Shown: piece by piece, positions 34,788 to 47,100 of the stretch
Position numbering within the stretch: the first letter of the stretch is position 1
How the letters are laid out: every line of letters begins with the position of its first letter
Source of the DNA: Penelope pileata
Taxonomy: Eukaryota; Chordata; Aves; Galliformes; Cracidae
Length of the DNA: 64,000 bases
Assembly (NCBI GenBank): GCA_013396635.1
Contig: WBMW01005277.1
Location: forward strand, 210,694-274,693
Direction: 5' to 3'
Position numbers and translations under genes: made by a program
The notes under the pieces: generated by a model
The model's input: the letters and a program-made list of their open reading frames with translations, nothing else
What the model was told of the DNA's origin: nothing
The model's database searches: none

Positions 34788-36845
34788 CTTCTCTTTTTGG
34801 GGAATTTAGATAAAAGTTAGGACAAAAAGAATTGCCAAATTAGTTCCAAGTTAAAGCCCGAGAAAAACTCCAGGGGTTCAGGGGTTCACCAAACCCAGTT
34901 TTGCTCGTGCAGGAAATCACATGGAGCATCCTCATCTGTGACTGGGTAAAATCCTTCCCAGCAAGGCAGCCCCCCCAAAAAAGCAGATTTTGGAGGAATG
35001 GAGATTTTTCAGGAACAGACAATATGTGGAGATCTGTCTGCAGAAATACCCAGGTCCCATCCCTGTTTGGGAGGGCCACTTTGAGCTGTTTCTTCACAAA
35101 TTAACACGTGTAGAAGCATCTTTCTCTCTGTAGTCACATTTTGGGTGTCTTTAGTTAGTTACAGTTGCTGTCAGCTTCTTGTTTGAAGCTGCATTTTAGT
35201 TTCCTGCTTGAAGAAAACCACAGCCACCAACTCGAGTCGTTTTTGAATTTCACGGCAATTAGAATTACATCGTTTAAAATTACATTCTCTTCCAAAATAC
35301 GTACAGAAGATCAGTAGATTTGAAAAGTCCTCCTGCCCAAAGAAAGATGATTTCCATCATTCCTGACCCATTTCTTTAGCTTGCTCTTGAAGTTTGCTTT
35401 TCTTCTAGACTCCCACTTTGCAAGGAGAAAATAACTAAAAAATCTCCTTGGAAGAGCACCAGTCCTGGATCCACTCTGGAGCGATTTTTCTGAAATGTGT
35501 TCCTTTAGTTTGCTCATGCACCATGTGGAACGGTGTCAAAAGCCATAAAACTCTATTTACTGCCTCTCCGTGGAGTGCAGTGCTCATAATATCGTTGTAG
35601 AAGTAAATTATCTTGGCTTGGGATGGTTAGTTCTTGCCAAATGACTATTGCCTGTTACTCATTTTCTTTGGTCTTCTTTTTTAGGTGCTGACAAACAACG
35701 TGTTTAACTGCTTGTTCCACCATTTCCCAGATCCCAACGCCATATCATTCTCTCCTCATCTTCCATCTCCATTTAAGACAAATCTCCAGCATTTCTCTTG
35801 GACATTTTCCACCTTTTCAGGTTATGGAGACTTTTCAGAGCTTCCTTCCAACTGCTGACTCTATTTAATCTTGCCTACATAGCCCCAAAGTACATCACAA
35901 GTGGAAGTGCCTTTAGCTTGCTCTTTCCTTATTGCATCCTTCCCTCTCATGGGTCACAATTTCTTCTCTCGTGGGTCACAATTGACCCATGTCAATCCTG
36001 TTGCTTCTCTGACCGACCGCCTTTGAAGCCAGGCTGAAATGTTCCGACCTTCTTGGCATCATCACTGCTTGCTTCTGCTCCTGAGGAAGGTTTGGATCTG
36101 CTGTTTCCTGGGCGTCCCTCTCAACACACACAACTTTCCCCATTACCCACCACAGTGGAGCAATCTCCTACCCAAGGGGAGCGATCTCTTTGCCTGCTTT
36201 TACCCATAGCTTCCAACAGTCCAAGTGCACCGTGTTCTGCTTGTTTCTAAACCATGCAGGAAACAGATTCTTCCCCCAGTATCTATATCACTTTAATTAA
36301 CACATTGTTTAAATCATCCATCAGCTATTATTCTCTCTTTCTGCACATTATGTTCAGTTGTCATCACTTCAGCTCCTCTTCTTTTCCCATCGCTCTCTGA
36401 GAATTTGGCTCTGAGCTTCACATAGCAACTCCACAATCTTATCAAAATCTTAACACCGCAATTTCTCATTTCTTTTCTGCCGCGATAGGAGGACCAGCAG
36501 CTGGCTGCTGGACTCAGAGGATCTGATTTTCTCTTTTCTTCCAGCTTCCTTTAGTTAACAATCCTGCAACGGCTCCTGGCCATTCCCAGCCTTGCAAAAA
36601 CGCTCTCCAAATTTCACGTCCTAACCTCACATGGTGCTAAAAGCACGTGGCAGCTACGTGCACAGCGCAAGGTCTGATCCCAAAAAGCCACTTTTGGGCT
36701 TTCACTGCCCATGGAGCTCTGTGCTATGTGCTCATAGAGGCTGCAGCTCCTGAGGGGGCTGAAATGGCCCAAGGAGTCGCTAACAGCCCTGTGGGTGCCA
36801 GCAGGATGGGGGTTTTGCTGCTCTCGGTTGCCAGGCTGGGTGCCC
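34788..36845. other. Unassigned sequence
   Basis: No gene. The sequence at 35,610-36,560 is rich in pyrimidines on the plus strand and contains a short direct repeat (GTGGGTCACAATT-like at about 35,949 and 35,971). It may be a degenerate transposon but I cannot assign a family. Confidence 0.4.
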
Positions 36846-36850
36846 TAGAT

Positions 36851-37750
36851 CGTAGAATTGTAGAACCAAAGGATGGCTTGGGTTGGAAGGGTCCTGAAAG
36901 ATCATAGAACCACAGAATGGCTTGGGTTGGAAGGGTCCTGAAAGATCATAGAACCCTAGAACAGTTTGGGTTGGAAGGGTCCTGAAAGCCCACCCAGCCC
37001 CAAGCCCTGCCCTGGGCTGGTCCCACTCTCCATCAGGCTGCCCAGGGCCCCATCCAGGCTGGCCCTGAGCACCTCATCGTTGTAGCTCTCCTCTGGACTC
37101 GCTCCACATCCTTCTTGTGCTGGGGGTCCCAGAGGCAGCACTCCAGATGGGGCCTCACAAGGGCGGAACAGAGGGAAACAATCCTCTCCCTGCTCTCAAG
37201 GAGTTCTTCTCCCAGTCTGTACTCATATCTGGGATTGCCCTGACCCAACACCTCGCACTTGGTCTTGTTGAACCTCATTAGGTTCATGTGGGCCAACTTC
37301 TCAGCCCCGTCCAGGTCCCTCTGGATGGATCCCTTCCTTCTGTCATATCAGCTGCACCCCCCGCCTTGGTGCCATCAGCAAACTGCTGGGGGTGCACTCA
37401 ATCCCATCATCAATGTCATTGATAAAGACATTGATTGTCAAAGAGCACCGGTCCCAGGACGGACCCCTGGGGGACACCGCTTGTCACCACCTCCACCTGG
37501 GCACGGAGTCATCAACCACAGCTCTCCAGCTGCCATCATCCAACCACTTCCTTGTCCACCAGTCCGCCCTTCAAACCCATATCTCTTCAATTTAGAGATA
37601 AGAATACAGTGTGGGACCATGCCAAAGGCCTTGCACAAGTCCAGGTGGACAACATTAATGCCCTTCTTTTGACCACCAACGTCATCACTCCACGGTAGAA
37701 GGCCACCAGGCTGGTCAGGCACAATGTCCCCATGGTGAAACCATGCTGTC
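36851..37750 (-). mobile_element. CR1 LINE, reverse transcriptase to 3' tail
   Basis: From about 37,750 down to 36,851 the minus strand carries INVVHLDLCKAFGMVPH (motif A, with the catalytic Asp kept), LLISKLKRYGF-type sequence and FINDIDDG. It then has NLMRFNKTKCEVL, YEYRLGEELLES and LCSALVRPHLECCLWDPQ, then the 3' UTR, and finally three 44-bp tail repeats (GGTTGG at 36881, 36925 and 36969). Frames are broken, so it is inactive. Its 5' part is repeated by the duplication at 37,592-38,462. Confidence 0.88.
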
Positions 37751-38026
37751 TCAGATCACCTCCTCACCTCTGTCTCAGTTTTAGCTGGGACAGAGCTGAT
37801 TTTTCAGCTGGCCACTCAGCCCAACCAGCCCCAAACCAGCACAGGGCTCCCAGCCTCGTCACGCTCCGGGCTTATCGCAGCATCAGAGCGGTTGGGAGAC
37901 AGTTGAGTGTCTCTCGAGGGGCCGATAGAGGGAAGGCTTTGCTCCTGGAGATAAGAAGCCCTCCCTGAGGAGCCAGGGGAGGCCGTTGGTATCTGAGTGT
38001 CTTCCAGAGCCTGGCAGATGAGCCCT
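37592..38026. repeat. First copy of 435-bp tandem duplication
   Basis: Bases 37,592-38,026 recur at 38,028-38,462 with a constant offset of 436. Every segment I compared is identical, including long encoded peptides on both strands. A single n at 38,027 marks the junction. The copy holds the end of a CR1 RT fragment and about 280 bp with a CAGTTTTAGCTGGGACAGAG motif that resembles an avian LTR-type repeat (weak). Confidence 0.95.
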
Positions 38027-38027
38027 N

Positions 38028-38462
38028 TTAGAGATAAGAATACAGTGTGGGACCATGCCAAAGGCCTTGCACAAGTCCAGGTGGACAACATTAATGCCCT
38101 TCTTTTGACCACCAACGTCATCACTCCACGGTAGAAGGCCACCAGGCTGGTCAGGCACAATGTCCCCATGGTGAAACCATGCTGTCTCAGATCACCTCCT
38201 CACCTCTGTCTCAGTTTTAGCTGGGACAGAGCTGATTTTTCAGCTGGCCACTCAGCCCAACCAGCCCCAAACCAGCACAGGGCTCCCAGCCTCGTCACGC
38301 TCCGGGCTTATCGCAGCATCAGAGCGGTTGGGAGACAGTTGAGTGTCTCTCGAGGGGCCGATAGAGGGAAGGCTTTGCTCCTGGAGATAAGAAGCCCTCC
38401 CTGAGGAGCCAGGGGAGGCCGTTGGTATCTGAGTGTCTTCCAGAGCCTGGCAGATGAGCCCT
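38028..38462. repeat. Second copy of 435-bp tandem duplication
   Basis: See the first copy. The right end continues into unique sequence after AGCCCT at 38,462, whereas the left copy stops there at the n. This is the pattern of two contig ends that overlap but were joined by a one-base gap. Confidence 0.95.
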
Positions 38463-38759
38463 GTGAGCACGCGGGACGGTCACGTAGGCAGCAGACGCCG
38501 TGTTTTTGAGGCCAGTTAACCGAACCCCTCGCTATCATCTGTTTTCTTTTCCCTCCAATTCTTTTTCTTCCGTTGATCAAGCCTTCACTCTGACCTCACT
38601 GGTTCACCGCGCTGTAAACAGACGCCTGGCTCCCTGCTTTTTTGGAGATTAACTGGGGGAAGATGGGCACTTTGGGGCGGTATTTCAGCCTAAGATTTCG
38701 AAATGCTCAACAGCTCCCTCCAGATACACGCTGGGAAAGCTGTCCAGCCCCTGCTACAG
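38463..38759. other. No feature recognised
   Basis: Unique sequence between the duplication and the next CR1 element. Confidence 0.5.
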
Positions 38760-38761
38760 GC

Positions 38762-39355
38762 TACAGAAAACTAAAAGAGGGGAGATTTAGGTTAGGTGGC
38801 AGGAGGAAAGTCTCTACTCAGGTCAGGCCCTGGCCCAGACTGCCCAGAGAGCTGTGGGTGCCCCATTCCTGAGGATGCTCAGGGCCATGGATGGGGCCCT
38901 GGGCATCCTGAAGGAGGGCTGGGACCAGCCCAGGGCAGGGGTGGGGCTGGGGGCTGAAAGGACCTTTCCAAACCAGCCATGGTGTAATTCTATGATCTTT
39001 AAGGACCTTTCCAACCCAAGCCATTCTATGGTTCTATGATCTTTCAAGACCCTTCCAACCCAACCCATTCTATGGTTCTATGATCTTTCAAGACCCTTTC
39101 AACCCAAGCCATTCTATGGTTCTATGATCTTTCAAGACCCTTCCAACCCAAGCCATTCTATGATTCTATGATCTTTCAAGATCCTTCCAACCCAAGCCAT
39201 TCTATGGTCCTATGATCTTTCAGAACCCTTCCAACCCAAACTGTTCTATGGTTCCATGATCTTTCAGGACCCTTCCAACCCAACCCATTCTATGATTCTA
39301 TGATCTTTCAGGACCCTTCCAACCCAAACCATCCCATGGTTCTATGATTCTGTAA
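38762..39355 (+). mobile_element. CR1 LINE 3' UTR with eight 44-bp tail repeats
   Basis: The sense 3' UTR is recognisable from AGAGGGGAGATTTAGGTTAGG at about 38,775, through CAGACTGCCCAGAGAGCTG. The tail is then amplified. CCAACCCA (or its one-base variant) begins at 39011, 39055, 39099, 39143, 39187, 39231, 39275 and 39319, exactly 44 bp apart. Units differ only by point changes. The array ends with GGTTCTATGATTCTGT. Confidence 0.95.
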
Positions 39356-42300
39356 AGATGCAGATTTGTAAGAATCTCTCGTCTGGTTCAGGTGGAGGAA
39401 GTGCCACCTCCAGAGCCCCCCACATCATCCCACGGCAACAAATGCAGCTGCTGCTGTTCGTGTGCCATCTGTTGCTCGTGCACCAGGAAAGCAGAAGGCC
39501 TGGGACCCCTTTATCTGGGAGAATGCAACAGATCTACATCTGCAGTATGGTGTAAAAGGGGAGGAATCAGGGCATGCACAGAGAGGTTGTTCTGGTTTAC
39601 ATCCAAAGTGTTTGAAATCAAAATGGTCAAATGTTTCTGTGCGCAGACATTGTGTTTACAGAACATTGCTCTCACAGCTTTTGTATTCCTTGTATGAAAA
39701 AAAAAAAAGAGCTAAATTTCTTTTCTCATTCTAAATGTACTGCTTAGTTATTTTCTTAGGCCCTCCCTAGCTCCGTGGTAAAGAGCTCCAAAAGCTCACC
39801 CTCTGCAAAATCCTCAATCTGCTAAGGTTTTCCTCCCTTTATACAACCAAAGAAAACCTTCACGTTTCCACATAGGGGTCTTTACCTCCAAATGGGGGAA
39901 AAAAAGGAATATTCTTAAAAAATAATAACCTTGCTGTAAGGTAGAGCTCTAAAACGATGCAAAAGCTCAGCTGCTCGCCCATGGGCTGCAGGGAGGAGGG
40001 CGAGCAGACCCCGGCCCCATGGGGCTGGCCACGGCTCACCGATGGAAGCCCTGTGCCATCTGCCGGCACAAATCCCCACTGCAAGGGCTGCGGTCAGAAG
40101 TGATTCCCTTCTAATGGGCAGTTGGAGAAAATAGGCAGCTTTTAAGTATATAAGCTGCCTTCCAGGGGAAAGGTTACCTCTTTTGGTCTATTAAAGTCAT
40201 TGCATCTCTCCACAAATCCTGCCTCATTTATGTCCTCGTGGTTACACCCGATCTGCCACAAATTGTGGCTCAGAGCAGCGACCCAGCAGCAGCTGAAGGC
40301 TGTGCAGAATCCTCTGTGCCTCCCCCAGCTGCTGAGCAGCAGAGCTCAGGCTTCTGCCAGCGCAGCTCTTGGCCAGGGGTTGTGCAACAACCAGCACAGC
40401 TGCATGAACCAAATACCTCCGTGCAGGTGCTGTGACACCAGCAGAGCTCTGCTTCTGTCCCCTCTGCTTCTGTCCTCTCCGTTCCCTGGAGGAACGTGGA
40501 CGTCCGCTGCAGAACAGCCAAGCAGCACGACACAGAGTCAATAGGACCTGAAAAAGCACAGTAGAAACTAAAGCTGCTTTTTTTTTTTTGCTACGTGCCT
40601 CCCTACTCAGAAGCTTCACCTGCACTTCAGTGCCAACAAGGAGATTAATTGCAATTAAGAGGAGAAAGGTTTTAAGTATCCAGCCAGGACTCAAACTTTG
40701 CCAGGGAAATCCTGCTGTATTTTTAGTTTTGGCCTTTGCTACTCAGCTTGAGCTCCTTGAAACGTCCCAGCCCTCAGGCACTGCTTTCAGAACAGCATTT
40801 CCAGGCTCTGCGTTTCCTGGTTGTGTTGCTGAGCACTTTGGGGGTTCAGAGCCCCTCATTGTGTCCAAGAAGAATCAAGAACAAGTCTGGACTTTTGCTC
40901 TTCCTTTTCCTGCTTGATAAAGGACTCAGAGCCTGATTGACGGCCTGGCTGCTTTTTCCCCCGTTCATGTGGTCGTATAAAGATTATTTCTTCCTCCAGA
41001 ACACGCCATATCTCTCTGCTCCTAGATTACTGCAGTTACAGTCGCTATCAGAAAGGAAGATGAAAGCCCAGGCTCAGAAGCAGGCTCTTGCCAGTAGCAG
41101 CAACAGCCCAGTGTGTGCAAAGGGAGAGGCAGGAGAGCAGCAGATCCCCACAGAGCACAAGCCCTCCTGGCCCTGCATAGGCAGCAGGGGGACTTGAAGG
41201 CTTTTAAGGGTATTTTTTCAACCTCGGGAAACGTCTGGGCCAATAAACCAGGATTTCCTCTCAATCAGCTCCGAGCATTTGATCAGCATTATTCCCTAGA
41301 ACACAACAGTTGTAGGGCCAAGGACTGTTTTCAAGCCATGTCCAAAGCTGCTTGCATTCTTCATCTCTGCAGCTCTTTTGCTTTTCCTTCCCACTGTTTA
41401 TCTCTGGCCGCACCGGGCCGTGCCTGTGCTTCCTGTTTGGCTGTGCGGTTAGTAGCTTTCTCGTGTGCTGTTATTTTTGACTCCCCTCCAAGCTTTGTAC
41501 GATATTAATAGCCATCTCACAGAACCAGAACCATCCTCAAAACAGCCCTAATATTAGAGCCAAGAACTGTTGTCGAGCCCTGAGGAACTCCAGCTCCCCA
41601 TTTCTCCTTTGTTCCACCACTGCTGCCCACAGCTCAGCTCAGCCCCTGCCCCAAGGAGCCAAAAAACCCATCAGCATCCAACTCCCCCAGTATTTGAGCT
41701 GTGGGAGCAGTGGTGCTGAGCTGGCCTCATGGGTGATGGCATGCAAGAGGGGAGGATGAGCTGCAGCATGGGCTTGTCCAGCAGCAGTGTCCTGATCACA
41801 ACAGGAAAGGGAGAAGCAGCTTGTGCAAGCCAAAGTGCTTAGAAAGAAGATGCTTACACGATGATTCAAGAGTTAAAACTTACTGGTTCTCTAACTGATG
41901 CCTCAACAGCCTAATCAAGATAATCACTTACCATCAGTCCAGTGACAGCACTGATAACAATACCCAAATTACTCCACTTCTATTAAGGGCTGCCAGTAAT
42001 AGGAAAAAATAAAAATAAAAATCTGCTCCTTTCCTCTGATGAATCCTCCTCCCTTCCTTTACGCTGCTACAGTGACTCATCAGCATCCCGAGGTCTTCTA
42101 TTGAAGAAATAAAATGTTGATGGCTTTTTGTCTCCTCTTTGCTGAGAGGAATACGATGCCAAGGTCGATGGTTTCTTCCTCCTCGTTTAAGGGTTTGCTT
42201 GGGGCTATTTTTAATGCTCTCTGTACTTGATTCTTTCTGCACACAGCCACAATTCCACATGACATTCGCTATACATCATGTTCTACCTGTGTGTTTTGTT

Positions 42301-43204
42301 ACCACTAAGAGCACTTGCCAAAGCTGTGTTATTTAGTGATCAGAAAATGAGTTGCAAGCAGCCCTAGGCCGCCCTGTGCTCACTGCCCACAGCCTGCAGC
42401 CCTGGTAGCACCGCCTGCTCCTTATGGAACACATCAGATTTATCACAGGCACTGCACCCCACAGTTACATAAAGCCACACACATTCAGCTCCTAAAACTC
42501 ATTAGGTAACAGCCACCTCGTTGCTAAGCAGATGCTGTTAGAGGTAAACAAGCTAAACAAACTTCAGCAAAAGTTTTAGGCAGGTCAGGACAGCTCCAGG
42601 CAAAACCAGACTGACAAGCCCCAGTGCCAAGGGCTGAGGGAGGCTGTGGCCCTCCAGTGACAGTGGCAATACCACCCACAGGGGGATACAGGACCGCAGG
42701 ATGGACCCCCTCCCCTCCCCTTTGCCTTGTTGCTTTCTAAAAGCTGTAATACTAACAAAGTCAGCTCAGGGGGAAAACTCCAGGGTGAGTTCAAACCCTG
42801 CTGCTGGGTTTTCTTGCCTGTTTATCCAGACCCCAGACCCATTTTGCAAAGGGAAGGCAGTGACTTCAAGGTGGGCAGAGCAGAAGGCTTTGGTTTTTTG
42901 GTTTAAGCTGCTTGCTTTCAGTTTTGTCTTCATGTTTCAGTTTTATTTCCTCTGTCCTGCCCAGAAGGTAAGCACCCTCTCCACTTAAGGAGCAGTGAGT
43001 AAACCCCAAACTTTGCACTGCTCAGCAAACCTGCCAGCACCAAAAGCTACCAGGTTCATCACTCATTGGGGCAGGAGCAGCTTGGAGCAGAGCACCTCAC
43101 CATTGCCAGAGCAATGCAGCTCTAAAGCCTTCTGTAACACCGCCCAGGCCCTGGCTAAAATCCCACAACACAGGTGAAAAGCACGAGGCAGAGTACACAA
43201 AGTC
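39356..43204. other. No gene recognised, downstream of RACGAP1
   Basis: Unique sequence of mixed composition, with no exon of another gene. A TATA-like AGTATATAAGC (40,145) is followed 45 bp later by TATTAAAG, which could be a solo-LTR-like promoter and poly-A signal but is not confirmed by paired ends. Confidence 0.5.
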
Positions 43205-44033
43205 ACAAAGAATGATCATAATGATTTACTGAGCTGCTGCACAGCTTAAGACAGATTTCCAGAGTTCAATGAAAACACTTCATAGACTTGTGTGTATTCC
43301 CCCCAAGTTTTTTCATGCAGCACTGTGCAAGTTCACATCAATCAGGGAAAGATGAGACTCTCAAAATCGAAGAGTGTTATTAAATCATCCCCTAACAATA
43401 TCTTAAAAGGCCTCTGCAATTTCTTCCCCTTGTAAACACAGTATTGGGGAGGGTTTGTTTAGTAGAGGTCGCAGTCCCCGCAGCAGTTAATTAAACAGAG
43501 CATCTTCTGCCCATGAGACAAATGCAACACCGCCATCGTCAGGATGCAGGGCTGCACCACCCCAGCACAGATCAGGAACTGCAGGCTCTGTGCTGCTTGA
43601 AGGACTGGAATCTGACAAAAATCAGACAAGAGGAAGAGGTGGGTGGGTCTGACAAGAGGAGGAGGTGGGTGGGTCATGCTGTGTGAACAGCAGTCCCCAT
43701 GGTTTTATAAAACTTGCTCTTGTGTGAATGTTTCACTTCATGCAGGCAGAGGACAGGATGCTACTGAGAAGTGTCAGGGAGTTTAGCAGATTTTTTTTTA
43801 ATTAATACTTTGAACAGAACCTGTAGTTACTTTCTCCACCAATACTAAAAGCAGCGCAGTATTAGATAATAAAATACATTGCACAATAAAAAATCCCATT
43901 AAAAGTCTTAGTTAAGCTGAAAGGTAAAAGGAAAAATATCTTATTTCACAAGCTGCCCAGGGCCAAGGAGAACTGCTGTACTCATGCATATTGGTGTGCA
44001 AATCCTAGGGTGACAGGAACTCCCAGGTCCACT
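43205..44033 (-). other. RACGAP1: Probable RACGAP1 3' UTR
   Basis: The stop codon is at 44,034-44,036. Downstream on the minus strand no AATAAA is seen. An AGTAAA variant lies at 43,225-43,230, followed by a T/GT-rich stretch (TTCTTTGTGACTTTGTG), so a poly-A site near 43,205 is plausible. An ATTAAA at 43,798-43,803 is an alternative, giving a UTR of about 250 nt. The end is inferred. Confidence 0.5.
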
Positions 44034-44109
44034 TCATTTCAGCATAGGAGAGGCAAAGAAGTTGCCTTGACGCCCAAGCTGGGTTGTTGACTTGCTTTTG
44101 CTCCCAAAT
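44034..44109 (-). CDS. RACGAP1: RACGAP1 exon 17 (stop codon)
   Basis: 76 coding nt. The acceptor ...GAACTAG is followed by FGSKSKSTTQLGRQGNFF and then ASPMLK and TGA. The conserved C-terminus confirms the frame. Confidence 0.97.
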
Positions 44110-47100
44110 CTAGTTCAAGAGAAGCAGAAAATGAGGTTTGGATTTCGGATGTAGACAGCTAACAGCCTCCCATTCCCAGGGGTTATTCACCCAAATTCTA
44201 CCCCACCTTCCTCTCCACTCCTCAAAGAAAAATTCCTCCCCTTGCCATAAGATGATGCCCATTAACCATTATGCAGCTTGCACTGTTCCTGCACTGATTA
44301 AGGGAGAGAGTAGACCAAGTAGTAAATCCAAGCTGCTCCCAGAACTCTGTCCAAAAGTCTATTTTTAGCTCTCCTTGAACACCCAAACCACCTGCAGCCA
44401 TCCCAGCGTTTCCAGACAGCACTTACTTGGGGGTTATGCTGAAGGTAGAGCGGACCCTCTGGGACAGGGAGCTGGAGGAGGGCGTCTTGGACAGCTGCTG
44501 CTCCGGAGTAGTGAGGGGTCCAAGCATGCTCACTGTCAAAACAGAAGCAGTGAAGTGAGCAACATGAGGACAGCTGAGTTTTCACTGCTATGCAGGCAAC
44601 ATTAGACATTCCCCAGCGTCTGTCAAAGATACTAGGCAAATCTGGTGTTTTCTGGCATGCTTTCCTTCCCTCTTCCTCCATAAAGCACACAGGAACAGCT
44701 AGTTCCAACAGCCTCACAAGCAGCTTTGATTGAGGACCATTGTTTTTCATACAGCAGCTGCACAGCCCACAGAGCAGCATCCAGCTATTACCTTTAACAT
44801 CTGGTGTCTGTGGAGTGGAGTAGGCATTGGTGTTCTCAATTATATGTGCTGGGTCAATGTTTTCTTGCTCCACCATCATCAGCTGGCTCCAGTACTCCAC
44901 AGGCAGCAGCAGAAGCCGCTCCACTACCTACAGAAATGAGCAGCCAGCATCAGGAACTGCACACAGCTTTGTCACACAGACACTGAGCAGGCACCACCTC
45001 AGCTCCCTGCAGGCAGGATTCTTTCAGTGGGATCTGCTGATCCCTGTGGTCCCTTCCTGCTGACCCACCTTGGGTTGCCGTTTCGTGTCCTGCAGGAGCG
45101 TCAGTGGGTCAGGATCAGGCACTGCGTGGGCAACTATTGTGGGGCCAAAAATTTTGGCCAAGTTGGTAACATCCATTTTGGTCTCTGGGCTCTGAGCCAC
45201 CCTATATTTAAAAACAAAAGGAAAAAGTAGCTTTCCCCAATCATCTTTCACATAACCCCCTGGCTCAAATATATTTCAGTCTCTGGAAGCAAGATATTCC
45301 AGAGCAAAGGCTTCTTGCTCACCAGCAATAACAAGAGACTGTTAGAGAAGACAGCAAAGGCAATATCCCCCCTTCAGCATTATCACTCCAGCTGAACATA
45401 CCGCTGCAGGTGAATCATGAGAAAAGCCAGGGTGTCCCTGTTGGCCTGAGGAAGTTCCCCAACTGCTTGGTACATAGCAGCAACACTGTTGTCCTCATCT
45501 AAGATTTCTGAGAAAAAGAGAGGAAAATTTAGCCCTCAGAAAGCAGGCCTAGAGGCACAGCTATATTTCCCTTGCAGTAAGAGCCAGCCTGAGAAACAAA
45601 AGCCAGAAACCCTAACCATTCTGATAAACTCATATCCTGCCCAAGTACCAGAATTTCACAGAATCATAGGAGAACGGCTTAGGTTGGAAGAGACCTTAAA
45701 TATCACCTAACTTCAACCCCTCCCCCCTCCCATAGGGCTGGTGCCACCCCTTCCTCAGGCTGCCCAGGGTCCATCCAGCCTGGCCCTGAGCACCTTCAGG
45801 GATGGGGCACCCACAGCTCTCTGGGCAGTGCCAGGCCCTCACCGCCTCTGGGTAAAGAATTTCCTCCTCACATCTCACCTCTATTTCCCCTCTTCTAGTT
45901 TAAAACCATTCCCCTTTATCCTATCACTACCAGACCACGTAAAAAATTTGCTCTCCCTCCTGTCTATAAGCTTCTCTCAAGTACTGGAAGGAACTAGAAT
46001 GTCTCTCCTCTTCTGCTGTATTATTTTGGAAGAGAGATCTCCCCAGCAGCCTGAGTATCTGCAGCACAGCTGCAGGAGGAGCACTGAGGTCTGCCAGCTC
46101 ACATGTCAGATAAACCTGTGATCACTGAGCCTTTGGAAAGTGCTGATACCACTCAGTGTCTCCTTACCTGCAGCATCCATAAAAGTCTTGTTCAACCGGA
46201 AAGTGAGGAGGGGCTCTCTCAGGCTGCGCAGAAAGTCTTTCAGGAGCCCGCAGATAGCGTGGATATCATCCACTTTACTGAGCAAAGGGATATTTTTTGA
46301 TCTAAGGTATTTTTCTTTCAGTTCTCTCACTGTCTTGTCACAGCCAGATATCCGGTAAAGGCCCATCTGTTGACAGAAAGCATTGCTTAGAGGCAGAATA
46401 TCAATGGCACACAAAGCCTACATTCTCCTGCTCCCACATCCTCTCCACACCTGAGCTCTCTGCACGCTGTTGCTCACTCACAGTCCTGTACACACCATGA
46501 ACAAGAGCCATTTGGGCTAACAGTTTGCTTCCCTAACACTCCCTGCCCATTTCATCACTGTTCCATCCCTCCTTTTGTTTTTACCTCACGCAGGCCTCTC
46601 TGCTCGATCTCGTTAACGCAGTGCACTATGATGGGAGGGATCATTGGAGGAGCAGAAGGGACAAAGTCCATCAGTGTCCCCTAAGGGGCAGAAAAGGAGT
46701 GACACCGTTAAAAAGACATAAAAGGTACTCAAGTCTTCACGACATAGAAAACATTTTCTCAGGAATTCACAGCAATAGGCTTAAGAACAAGCTTTGTTTC
46801 TTCTCTCCAAGAACACTACATCTGTCAGCACAATGCTGCAGGATCACCTACACAGAACTGCCACGTACCCAACTAACACCCTCCCAACAAAACATCCCCA
46901 CCAACCACCGTCCTGGCTATTGAACACAGCTTCAGCAAGTTCATCTCTGTTTTATTATGCAGCTCTGAGCTATGGGAGCTCTTCTGTAGAAGGCAGACTT
47001 GGAGCCTGAGCAAGTTCCAGCTCTAAGCAAGCATCAACCCAACTGTGCCAGCAGCAATACAGCCCCCCAGGCTCACCCTACAGACTCACCTCCCCAATTC

